A stretch of 12,154 nucleotides of DNA from RGDT01 sp964630925 (GTDB taxonomy: Bacteria; Planctomycetota; Planctomycetia; Gemmatales; Gemmataceae). Location: NCBI GenBank assembly GCA_964630925.1, contig CAZVZK010000225.1:1-12154 (forward strand), written 5' to 3'. Of this stretch, positions 7,301 through 11,748 are shown in pieces; position 1 is the first letter of the stretch; every line of letters starts with the position of its first letter. Made by a program: the position numbers and the translations under genes. The notes under the pieces are model-generated. The model was given only the letters and a program-made list of their open reading frames with translations. It was not told the DNA's origin and did no database searches.

Positions 7301-7816
7301 GACTGGTTCCTCGGCGTGGCGAAGGGTAGTCGCTCGTTACGGCTTGGGCAGCGGGCGATTGACGTGCTGTGCAGCCGCCGGGCGAACAGCGACCGTCTCC
7401 AGGAGGGCTTCGGCCTGCCCGTCCGAGACTTTCCCCACACCGGGGATGGTGGCCTTGAATACAGGACCGCGCTGCCGCGCGGCGATGGGCGTTCCGCAGT
7501 GACATTCCAGGAGCTCCGGTCGCTCGGCGCTCATGACGGCTGCGACGGACTGGGGCGGCCCGGACTCAACTGGCTCTGGCGCTCGCTGATCCTCAATTAC
7601 GATCTGCACTCACGGATCTGGCAGAAGTGGCTGCTCGATGCCTTCCGGGAGGTCGCCCGCCGAAACCCGAGCATCGAAGAGCTCCAAGAGCCTCCGGGGG
7701 TTGTATGGGAGGCCGACCGCCAGCGGTTCGCCACTCTCTGCGCTGAATTGGTCGGGGTATTGGCTCGGGCGACGTACGCGATGCCGCATAAAGATCCCGG
7801 AGGGCTGCTGACGTGA
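4313..7816 (+). CDS. KaiC-like double ATPase fused to a solute-binding-protein-like domain, 1167 aa
   Basis: Residues 1-300 form a KaiC/RAD55-type RecA-fold ATPase: GIPSLDQLLGQG at 7-18, P-loop GPDGTGKS at 41-48, Walker B HLVIVDA at 194-200, and the family strand pattern TAEVEKVRGQPHVRGQH at 274-290. Residues about 353-600 repeat the fold (FGITYLDGMLAGG at 356-368, Walker B RLLIDDWSLI at 511-520), but the second P-loop GNDATHKGKLG (391-401) is irregular and lacks the Ser/Thr after Lys. Residues about 640-1110 resemble family 1 extracellular solute-binding proteins: RVQLYNE (643), QVDEFW (716), VPYMWDFGLLL (794), SWPEFFWACRDVQ (848), then PGGYCVRGDWFLGVAKGS (989) and GLPVRDF (1034). No signal peptide precedes it, so this domain should be cytoplasmic. 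The last 60 residues are helical and unrecognised. The ATG at 4313 has a weak AGG upstream. Likely a ligand-responsive NTPase acting with the PilT-like ATPase; the ligand and output are unknown. Confidence 0.88.
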   Translation: MQVIRFGIPSLDQLLGQGPEAPCAGFAVPDRAESATFCLIGPDGTGKSVLALHLASWYIASLDGPRLDHCKVLFASTDLSQARALTAWRNFSLDAPSDRAARLHRLTCPLAEIDGPSGLFAGEVKLQPYRPLESSGAPGSPWFVDYFASPADSPEKERQVAFVDLEATTAGDDWGLLCRLVAGLDTPPDGDERHLVIVDAVEGLEALVGEKDVYGEERTRRSRIAQLVRAAEGKCHLVFVVEAGSGDDRHPEEFIADVVLRLRLVTEGGYLKRTAEVEKVRGQPHVRGQHVVRIRHCGTETDGHPNPDTPDVCRGDGSPISHVQVLHSLHRRSGEGARAEPRQGTPSPAAAAFTGFGITYLDGMLAGGRPPLAEGSDPAGLPGGAITTLLGNDATHKGKLGRAWLSRCFTTSGSTWGVAAKVCMGSIHRGELVRRLNEHGANIGVDEPRLVYRRLDTHHTTPESLFHLFQCVVLEAQRILHTLITGAPPESVAAFRSWKRGQGEGHLWRVRLLIDDWSLIESAYPEVRGCPLLLPSLIDFLKKEGVSTLVIATCSGSPNRILEEDTLASLRTLSDHHLYTWHVPFFGERRIAITALPSIVPGRPATVRELRAGRGTGEILTVDPHFELYEGLESGQATPIPLRVQLYNELRGEPWHASGAPARTWREGVGPLFAKLFKGHANEQVVNFAAEEEYERLRELAYLQSEARLDHTLVLQVDEFWAETQTELLEQGEYLLEEEIPTPQQGQYSPADPLGLFRPTEGFSPHPPGRRIGYFTTVGNDYGRYQGVHTIDRVPYMWDFGLLLCRQRQWEVAAENHPNAAARGRIASAWARLPRVGDARPGADVGVSWPEFFWACRDVQSFPGNDSVPFDVDLSAAESLSCVVLEIWGSMRARMNPTALLFATRREDRRGQSLPQLLQDQTNQKSLFWALLLLRSVMATDRIPRRGDRGPAVPRPASANAAASRHWYASAVSYAALHHPERHLPVGLPGGYCVRGDWFLGVAKGSRSLRLGQRAIDVLCSRRANSDRLQEGFGLPVRDFPHTGDGGLEYRTALPRGDGRSAVTFQELRSLGAHDGCDGLGRPGLNWLWRSLILNYDLHSRIWQKWLLDAFREVARRNPSIEELQEPPGVVWEADRQRFATLCAELVGVLARATYAMPHKDPGGLLT

Positions 7817-8030
7817 AGGCTCACCGGCGGGGCAGCAGATTGACCTCGAGATGGATGGTGAGCAGCTCAGCCGTCGTGCATCTCGCCACACCCCGCATTC
7901 GACCTGAGTGGAGGGCTGACTCTCTTGATGCCGTGCGACGACCGGTGAATCCGATTCGTGGGCAGATCGGTGACCTTAGGGGGTCGCTGCAGTAGCGTTC
8001 TACCATCAACGATACCGCTCTAAAACACGA
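7817..8030. other. convergent intergenic region
   Basis: This lies between the end of the three-gene cluster and the convergent vapC. A 60-codon frame starts at GTG 7813, overlaps the previous stop as GTGA and has GGAGG 9 bases upstream. Its arginine-rich composition is not convincing, so it is not called. No hairpin with a T-tract was found to end either transcript. Confidence 0.45.
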
Positions 8031-8069
8031 TCAGCGGATGAAGTCGATGCGGACGCCCACGTCGAGGCC
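8031..8069 (-). repeat. right copy of imperfect direct repeat (vapC 3' end)
   Basis: The last 39 bases of vapC match 1976-2012 with two mismatches and one 2-base gap. Both copies have the same orientation and bracket about 6 kb that includes the whole three-gene cluster. Confidence 0.65.
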
Positions 8070-8426
8070 GCGCCAGGCCCCCTCGGCGGTCAGCGCGGGC
8101 AGGCCCAGGCGGCCTGCCAGGGCCAGGCAGGCGCGGTCGCCCAGAGACAGACCCGCGTGCCTCGTCGCCGGCCTCAGCGCCGCGGCGGCCGCCGCCAGGG
8201 CGGCGTCGAACGGCTCGACACGCAGGCGCAGGGCCTCCAACCTTTCCAGGCCGTCGTCCAGGCCGACGCCGCGCTCCAGGCCCTTGGCGAGGACCTCGCT
8301 CAGGTTCACCGCCGAGATCCGGCTGCCGCGCAGGCGCGCCTCCACCTCGGCGCCCCCCGGCTCCCCCTGGACGAGCGCCAGCAGGGCCGAGGCGTCGAGG
8401 ACGGCCGGCCCGGCCGCCCTACTCAC
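8031..8426 (-). CDS. vapC: VapC-type PIN-domain toxin, 131 aa
   Basis: A PIN-domain ribonuclease of the VapC family, which cleaves RNA with metal ions held by conserved acidic residues. Visible are D11 in AVLDASALLALVQGE, E44 in VNLSEVLAK, D97 in LSLGDRACLALA, and TAEGAW near 113-118, where Glu replaces the Asp usual at the fourth position. The length of 131 aa is normal for the family. Its start overlaps the 3' end of the antitoxin gene by 8 bases, a typical coupled arrangement. Codon use is strongly GC-rich, like the plasmid backbone genes. The final 39 bases are repeated imperfectly at 1976-2012 on the other side of the three-gene cluster. In this context it probably acts as a plasmid addiction module, and the intact acidic set suggests it is active. 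Confidence 0.88.
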   Translation of the reverse strand: MSRAAGPAVLDASALLALVQGEPGGAEVEARLRGSRISAVNLSEVLAKGLERGVGLDDGLERLEALRLRVEPFDAALAAAAAALRPATRHAGLSLGDRACLALAGRLGLPALTAEGAWRGLDVGVRIDFIR

Positions 8427-8700
8427 GGGCGGCCTCGGCGCGGCGCTCGGCGCTGAGCTCCTCGGCCAGGCTGACGCCGGGGGGGACGTGGGCGGCGAAG
8501 AGGCGCTGGAGGTCGCGGACCGCCTGGTCGATGGTGGAGAGGCGGATGCCGTCGTCGTCCTCGCGGATGACCAGCTCGTCCCCGCCCCTTATGGCCAGGC
8601 GCTCGCGCGCCGCCGCGGGCAACGCGATGCGCCCCGAGGAGTCCACCCTCGCGTGGTGCACGGGGCGCCGATGCCCCCCGTTCTGATGCTGCCCTTCCAT
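8419..8700 (-). CDS. vapB: VapB-type antitoxin, AbrB/MazE swapped-hairpin fold, 93 aa
   Basis: The N-terminal half has the AbrB/MazE/SpoVT DNA-binding pattern, RVDSSGRIALPAAARERLAI then GGDELVIREDDDGIRLS (about residues 18-56). This fold binds the operator of its own operon as a dimer. The C-terminal part (AVRDLQRLFAAHVPPGVSLAEELSAER) should wrap and neutralise VapC. I chose ATG 8698-8700 because GGAGAAAGG lies upstream at usable spacing and the predicted promoter would start transcription near 8731. The in-frame ATG at 8733 would then be at the very 5' end of the message and would add 11 residues. It ends inside the vapC start with an 8-base overlap. Confidence 0.85.
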   Translation of the reverse strand: MEGQHQNGGHRRPVHHARVDSSGRIALPAAARERLAIRGGDELVIREDDDGIRLSTIDQAVRDLQRLFAAHVPPGVSLAEELSAERRAEAARE

Positions 8701-8721
8701 GGCTGACCCTTTCTCCGTTGT

Positions 8722-8767
8722 CCGTGCCGTCATCCACTAGACTGGCACGGGCCACGGGCTCGGTCAA
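8722..8767 (-). promoter_or_regulatory. vapBC promoter with inverted-repeat operator
   Basis: On the minus strand TTGACC (8762-8767), a 17-base spacer and CAGTCT (8739-8744), a weak -10 that shares four positions with the local TAGCCT form. An inverted repeat, CCGTGCC at 8722-8728 and GGCACGG at 8744-8750 with a 15-base spacer, spans the expected start site. This fits autorepression by VapB or VapBC. Confidence 0.4.
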
Positions 8768-8882
8768 CAGGGAAGATGCCCCCTCGCCAGGGGGACGCGC
8801 CCTGACCTGCCCCGCCCGGACCACCGGCCCTCCCCGCCCGCGCGTGGGGTCGGCGGGGTGTGCCGCTGATCGCGGAAAGTAG

Positions 8883-8910
8883 TTGCGCGAACGGGGCGGG
8901 CGTGTATGGT
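8883..8910 (+). promoter_or_regulatory. candidate promoter of the recombinase gene
   Basis: TTGCGC at 8883-8888, a 16-base spacer and TATGGT at 8905-8910. The -10 overlaps the left arm of the inverted repeat at 8906-8937, so any protein bound to the repeat would block this promoter. Confidence 0.45.
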
Positions 8911-8937
8911 TCGCCTAACCCACTTTAGGCGAACCAT
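8906..8937. promoter_or_regulatory. perfect dif-like inverted repeat at the recombinase start
   Basis: Arms ATGGTTCGCCTAA (8906-8918) and TTAGGCGAACCAT (8925-8937) are perfect complements around the 6-base spacer CCCACT. Xer dif sites have two 11-base arms ending TAA and starting TTA around a 6-base centre, which matches this layout. It lies directly at the start of a tyrosine recombinase gene and overlaps its -10 and start codon. It may be the recombination site, an autoregulatory operator, or both. Confidence 0.7.
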
Positions 8938-9973
8938 GGACGATCACGATCCCGACGGAATGGGGAGGCAAGCTGGCCCCCCAATGACCCAGGCGGGCGG
9001 CACGGTGGCACCGGTGCCCCAGGCGGGGGCAGAAGCCCCCATGCTGGCCCTGCGTGCCCGGCTGGCGGAGGCGTGCCACGCCTGGCTCATGAGGTCCCCC
9101 TCCCAGGAGACCCGCAGCAACTACAGGCGCGACCTCGGCCATTTCCTCGCCTCCATCGGCGCGGGGGAGGGCGAGCTGGAGGCCCTGGCCGGCGTGCGCC
9201 CGCACCACGTCGCCGCCTGGCGCGACTCGCTGCTCGCGCGCGGCCTGACGAACAGCTCGGTGAGGAGGAAGATGACGGCGGTGCGCTCGCTGTTCGGCTA
9301 CCTCAAGACCTACGGCTACGCCCGCGAGAACCCGGCACACGGCGCCTTCGTGGACGCGCCGCCCGTGCCGCGTGACGGCAAGACCGTCTGCCTCTCCCCG
9401 CGTGACTGCCGCCGCCTCCTCGACGCGCCCGATCCCGAGACACCGGCGGGCGTGCGCGACCGCGCGCTGCTGGCGGTGCTGGCGTTCACGGGCTGCCGGG
9501 TGGGCGAGCTGGCCCGGATGCGCGTGGGCGACGTCAAGGAGACGGGCGGCATACGCGCCCTCGAGGTCCGCGGCAAGGGCGGCAAGGAGAGGCGCGTCCC
9601 CCTCGCCCCCGAGGCCAGCGTGCGCCTCGAGGCCTGGATCGAGAAGTCCTGCATCCGCGGCCAGAACGCGGCGCCGCTGTTCCGCCCGGTGAAGGCGGCG
9701 CGGGGGGAGGGGGCCTCCGTGTTCCTGCGCGTGCCGCTGTCGCGCCGCGCCGTGCAGAAGCTCGTGGGAAGGTACGCGGACGCGCTGGGCCTGGACGCGG
9801 CGGTGACGGTGCACTCGCTGCGCGTGACGGCGCTGACGACGGCGCGGGAGAACGGCGCCGACGTGGTGGACCTGCAGGACTTCGCGGGGCACGCCGACCC
9901 CAGGACCACGCTGTCCTACATCCGCAACCGTGACAGGCTGGAGCGCTCCCCCGCCTTCCTACTCCGCTACTGA
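8936..9973 (+). CDS. XerC/XerD-like tyrosine recombinase, 345 aa
   Basis: A tyrosine site-specific recombinase that breaks and rejoins DNA through a 3'-phosphotyrosine. An N-terminal SAM-like core-binding domain lies at about residues 45-135 (SNYRRDLGHFLASIGAG, then VRRKMTAVRSLFGYLKTYG). The catalytic domain carries R188 in TGCRVGELARM, K217 in GKGGKERRVPL, H293 and R296 in HSLRVTALTT, H319 in FAGHADPRTTLSYIR, and the nucleophile Y328, so the active set is complete. I place the start at ATG 8936, where TTAGG lies 6 bases upstream. The in-frame ATG at 8906 would translate the left arm of the palindrome and begin too close to the promoter. Residues 1-40 are low complexity and may be dispensable. 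Beside vapBC and repA, plasmid dimer resolution is the simplest role. Integration is the alternative. Confidence 0.92.
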   Translation: MDDHDPDGMGRQAGPPMTQAGGTVAPVPQAGAEAPMLALRARLAEACHAWLMRSPSQETRSNYRRDLGHFLASIGAGEGELEALAGVRPHHVAAWRDSLLARGLTNSSVRRKMTAVRSLFGYLKTYGYARENPAHGAFVDAPPVPRDGKTVCLSPRDCRRLLDAPDPETPAGVRDRALLAVLAFTGCRVGELARMRVGDVKETGGIRALEVRGKGGKERRVPLAPEASVRLEAWIEKSCIRGQNAAPLFRPVKAARGEGASVFLRVPLSRRAVQKLVGRYADALGLDAAVTVHSLRVTALTTARENGADVVDLQDFAGHADPRTTLSYIRNRDRLERSPAFLLRY

Positions 9974-9988
9974 GGCGCCGATGGACGC

Positions 9989-10017
9989 TGGACAGCAGCC
10001 CCCGGTTGCAATATCGT
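9989..10017 (+). promoter_or_regulatory. repA promoter
   Basis: TGGACA at 9989-9994 (one mismatch to TTGACA), a 17-base spacer and TATCGT at 10012-10017 (four of six to TATAAT). The expected start near 10024 leaves about 20 bases before the ATG, enough for GGAGAG. Confidence 0.65.
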
Positions 10018-10032
10018 CGCCCGCGCAACCGG
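10002..10032. promoter_or_regulatory. inverted repeat over the repA -10 and ribosome binding site
   Basis: CCGGTTGC (10002-10009) and GCAACCGG (10025-10032) are perfect 8-base arms with a 15-base spacer that contains the -10. The right arm enters the GGAGAG ribosome binding site. This is a good candidate operator for control of repA. It does not resemble the iterons, so a partner other than the iteron-binding form of RepA may bind it. Confidence 0.55.
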
Positions 10033-10043
10033 AGAGATGACGC

Positions 10044-10970
10044 ATGGCAAGACGCCCGCCCCCGCGAGGGGACTCACAGCCCGACCTGTTCGCCGCCTGT
10101 TTCGCCGACGTCGCCGTCAGGGACCAGCGCGACACGATGGAGAGGCCCTTCTTCTCGTTGTCCAAGGGGAGGCGCACCGAGCCCATCGACTACAGGGTGG
10201 GCGACACCTGGGTCGAGGTGACGGCGAACGAGAAGTTCGGCCTCGCGACGATCTGGGACGCCGACGTGCTGATCTGGGCGTCCACGCAGGTCACCGAGGC
10301 GGTGGACCGCGGCCTGGCGCCCTCGCGGACCCTGCACTTCCACCCGCACAACCTGCTCAAGGCGGTGCGCCGCCCGATCGGCGGCGACCACTACGCGCGG
10401 CTGCGCGCCGCCCTGGAGCGTCTGACGCACACCGCCGTCCGCACCAACATCAGGGCCGGGGGCCAGCAGAAGACGGCCAGCTTCCACTGGCTGGACTCGT
10501 GGACGGAGGTGGTGGACCAGGCGACGGGGCAGACGCAGGGGATGACGCTGACGCTGCCCGAGTGGCTGTACCAGGGCGTCCTCATGCGCGGGGGCGTGCT
10601 CACCATCCACGAGGACTACTTCCTCCTCACCGGCGGCATAGAGCGCTGGCTCTACAGGGTCGCACGCAAGCACGCCGGCAGGCAGGAGCTGGGCTGGCAC
10701 TTCACCATGAGGCAACTCCATGCCAAGTCGGGCAGCGTCGCCCGCCTCTCCGACTTCGCACTCGACGTGCGCCGCGTGGCGGCCGAGGACGCGCTGCCGG
10801 AGTACACGCTCTCCATTCACCGCACCGCCGAGGGCGAGGAGGTCGTCACCTTCCTCCGCCGCAGCAACCTCCAGCCCACGGACCCGCGCTTCGCGTGCGA
10901 ACGCGCCCCGCGCCGCCGGCAGGGCAGGGGGATCACGGCGCCGGCGCCGGCCTTCACCTCACCCATTTGA
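10044..10970 (+). CDS. repA: plasmid replication initiator RepA (RPA family), 308 aa
   Basis: A member of the RPA family of plasmid initiators, which bind origin iterons and open the duplex with DnaA. Diagnostic stretches are PIGGDHYARLRAALERLTHT at 111-130, VRTNI at 132-136, the strand TLTLPEWLYQGVL at 168-180, and the highly conserved block DYFLLTGGIERWLYRVARKH at 191-210, then GWHFTMRQLHAKSGSVARLSD at about 217-237. The C-terminus past residue 275 is basic and disordered. The ATG at 10044 follows GGAGAG at 7-base spacing. The gene has its own promoter and a probable operator. The first iteron begins six bases after the stop codon, so gene and origin form one replication unit. The length is normal for the family and no defect is seen. 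Confidence 0.93.
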   Translation: MARRPPPRGDSQPDLFAACFADVAVRDQRDTMERPFFSLSKGRRTEPIDYRVGDTWVEVTANEKFGLATIWDADVLIWASTQVTEAVDRGLAPSRTLHFHPHNLLKAVRRPIGGDHYARLRAALERLTHTAVRTNIRAGGQQKTASFHWLDSWTEVVDQATGQTQGMTLTLPEWLYQGVLMRGGVLTIHEDYFLLTGGIERWLYRVARKHAGRQELGWHFTMRQLHAKSGSVARLSDFALDVRRVAAEDALPEYTLSIHRTAEGEEVVTFLRRSNLQPTDPRFACERAPRRRQGRGITAPAPAFTSPI

Positions 10971-11013
10971 GCGCCACTCGGCCCATCAGGCGCACGGCCC
11001 TCCGTCGGCGCGC

Positions 11014-11022
11014 TGTGGATAA
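11014..11022 (-). promoter_or_regulatory. DnaA box, perfect consensus
   Basis: The minus strand reads TTATCCACA, the exact consensus. It lies between iteron 1 and iteron 2, where it can couple RepA binding to host DnaA. Confidence 0.8.
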
Positions 11023-11035
11023 CTCGGCCCTCCCC

Positions 11036-11044
11036 TGTGGATGC
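11036..11044 (-). promoter_or_regulatory. second, degenerate DnaA box
   Basis: The minus strand reads GCATCCACA, with two mismatches at the 5' side. It lies 22 bases from the perfect box, in phase with it. A third weak match (minus CTGTCCACA) is at 11235-11243, beyond the AT-rich segment. Confidence 0.45.
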
Positions 11045-11176
11045 GGTCGGCCCATCGGGCGCACTTGGCTCGGCCCATCGGGCGCATCCCGACTCGGCCC
11101 ATCAGGCGCAAACACTCGGCCCATCGGGCGCACGGATCCCACTGTAGCCGGCGCCGGCGCTCGCCTTCCGCGCCCC

Positions 11177-11222
11177 TTAACTGTGTAACTTCTTACTTCG
11201 TAAGATAATAACTTCTTGTAAC
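11177..11222. other. AT-rich segment, probable duplex unwinding element of the origin
   Basis: This is the most AT-rich stretch of its length in the right half of the window and lies about 45 bases past the last iteron, where strand opening is expected. It holds two direct copies of TAACTTCTT at 11186-11194 and 11209-11217, 23 bases apart, the same spacing as the iterons. It also has an inverted repeat, TCTTAC (11191-11196) and GTAAGA (11200-11205). Confidence 0.65.
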
Positions 11223-11663
11223 GTCCGAGCGCCCTGTGGACAGATCTCCCCGTCCCGAGCACGCCGCGCGTCCCTTTGCTCCCCAGGGCGGGGCAGCCGG
11301 CGCCATCCGGGCAGGCCCAGGCGCTTGCGCCTGATCGGCCAAGCCCGCCGCGGACGCAACCGAGTATCCGGATCGGCCCGGGCCTGATCGTCGGCGCTCT
11401 CTTTCGCTTCTCAACACTCCCAGACGCACCACCCCGACGAGCCCCGTCCCCGCGCCAGACCACGGGCTGGCTCGATGGGTCCGGATCACCACGTGGCATC
11501 CCGCCGCTCCCACGGCAGGCGAGCCAGGGACGGGCCACGGGGGCGGGCTTGGCGATGGACGGCCGCCAGGGCCGCGTGGCCGGTCTCCGCCGGCGGCACG
11601 ACGGCGGCCATGCTTCCCTGCGGGCACGGAGGCCCGCGGGCGCGTTATCCCCGTTGCCGGCGG

Positions 11664-11693
11664 GCCTGCCGGCGCGGTGGCATGCCGGCAGGC
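11664..11693. repeat. strong 10-base-pair hairpin
   Basis: GCCTGCCGGC at 11664-11673 and GCCGGCAGGC at 11684-11693 are perfect arms with a 10-base loop. No T-tract follows on the plus strand. It lies about 20 bases upstream of the -35 of the next gene, so it could insulate that gene or bind a regulator. Confidence 0.55.
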
Positions 11694-11712
11694 GACCCCC
11701 CGCGTCCGACGC

Positions 11713-11741
11713 TTGCCTTTCTGCCAGGGCCGGGATAGCCT
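11713..11741 (+). promoter_or_regulatory. promoter of the right-edge membrane protein gene
   Basis: TTGCCT at 11713-11718, a 17-base spacer and TAGCCT at 11736-11741. The expected start is at or next to the ATG at 11749, which predicts a leaderless message. Confidence 0.5.
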
Positions 11742-11748
11742 GCGCCGC

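Larger units (their letters stand above)
10977..11132 (+). repeat. iteron array of the replication origin
   Basis: Five direct copies of CTCGGCCCATCRGGCGCA start at 10977, 11046, 11069, 11093 and 11115. The copy at 11046 has G as its first base. The core GCCCATCGGGC is itself a short inverted repeat. Starts fall on a 23-base lattice, about two helical turns, and the two missing positions (11000, 11023) hold degenerate sequence; 11023 still reads CTCGGCCC. Direct repeats next to an RPA-type initiator gene are the expected RepA binding sites. Confidence 0.88.
11223..11748. other. gene-free stretch right of the origin
   Basis: No gene is supported. The open frames here are rich in Pro, Arg, Gly and Ala without ribosome binding sites. 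Visible elements are a weak DnaA-like box at 11235-11243, a small inverted repeat at 11318-11333 (CAGGCGC, TT, GCGCCTG), the strong hairpin at 11664-11693, and the promoter at 11713-11741. The region may hold origin accessory sites or an untranslated RNA, but nothing shows this directly. Confidence 0.5.

Noticed and set aside
3026..7816. Type IV pilus, secretion or circadian-clock operon
   Set aside because: Only the ATPase superfamilies match; no pilin, platform, secretin, KaiA or KaiB-like gene is present.
7813..7995. 60-codon frame coupled to the end of the KaiC-like gene by GTGA
   Set aside because: The spacing and GGAGG are suggestive, but the product is arginine-rich with no recognisable fold. 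Conservation in homologous clusters would reverse this.
8038..8706. 222-codon plus-strand frame
   Set aside because: It is antisense to vapBC, whose domains and overlap are convincing; its composition is shadow-like.
10037..11188. 383-codon plus-strand frame across repA and the iterons
   Set aside because: Different frame from the clear RepA reading; it reads through the iterons and is histidine, arginine and glycine-rich.
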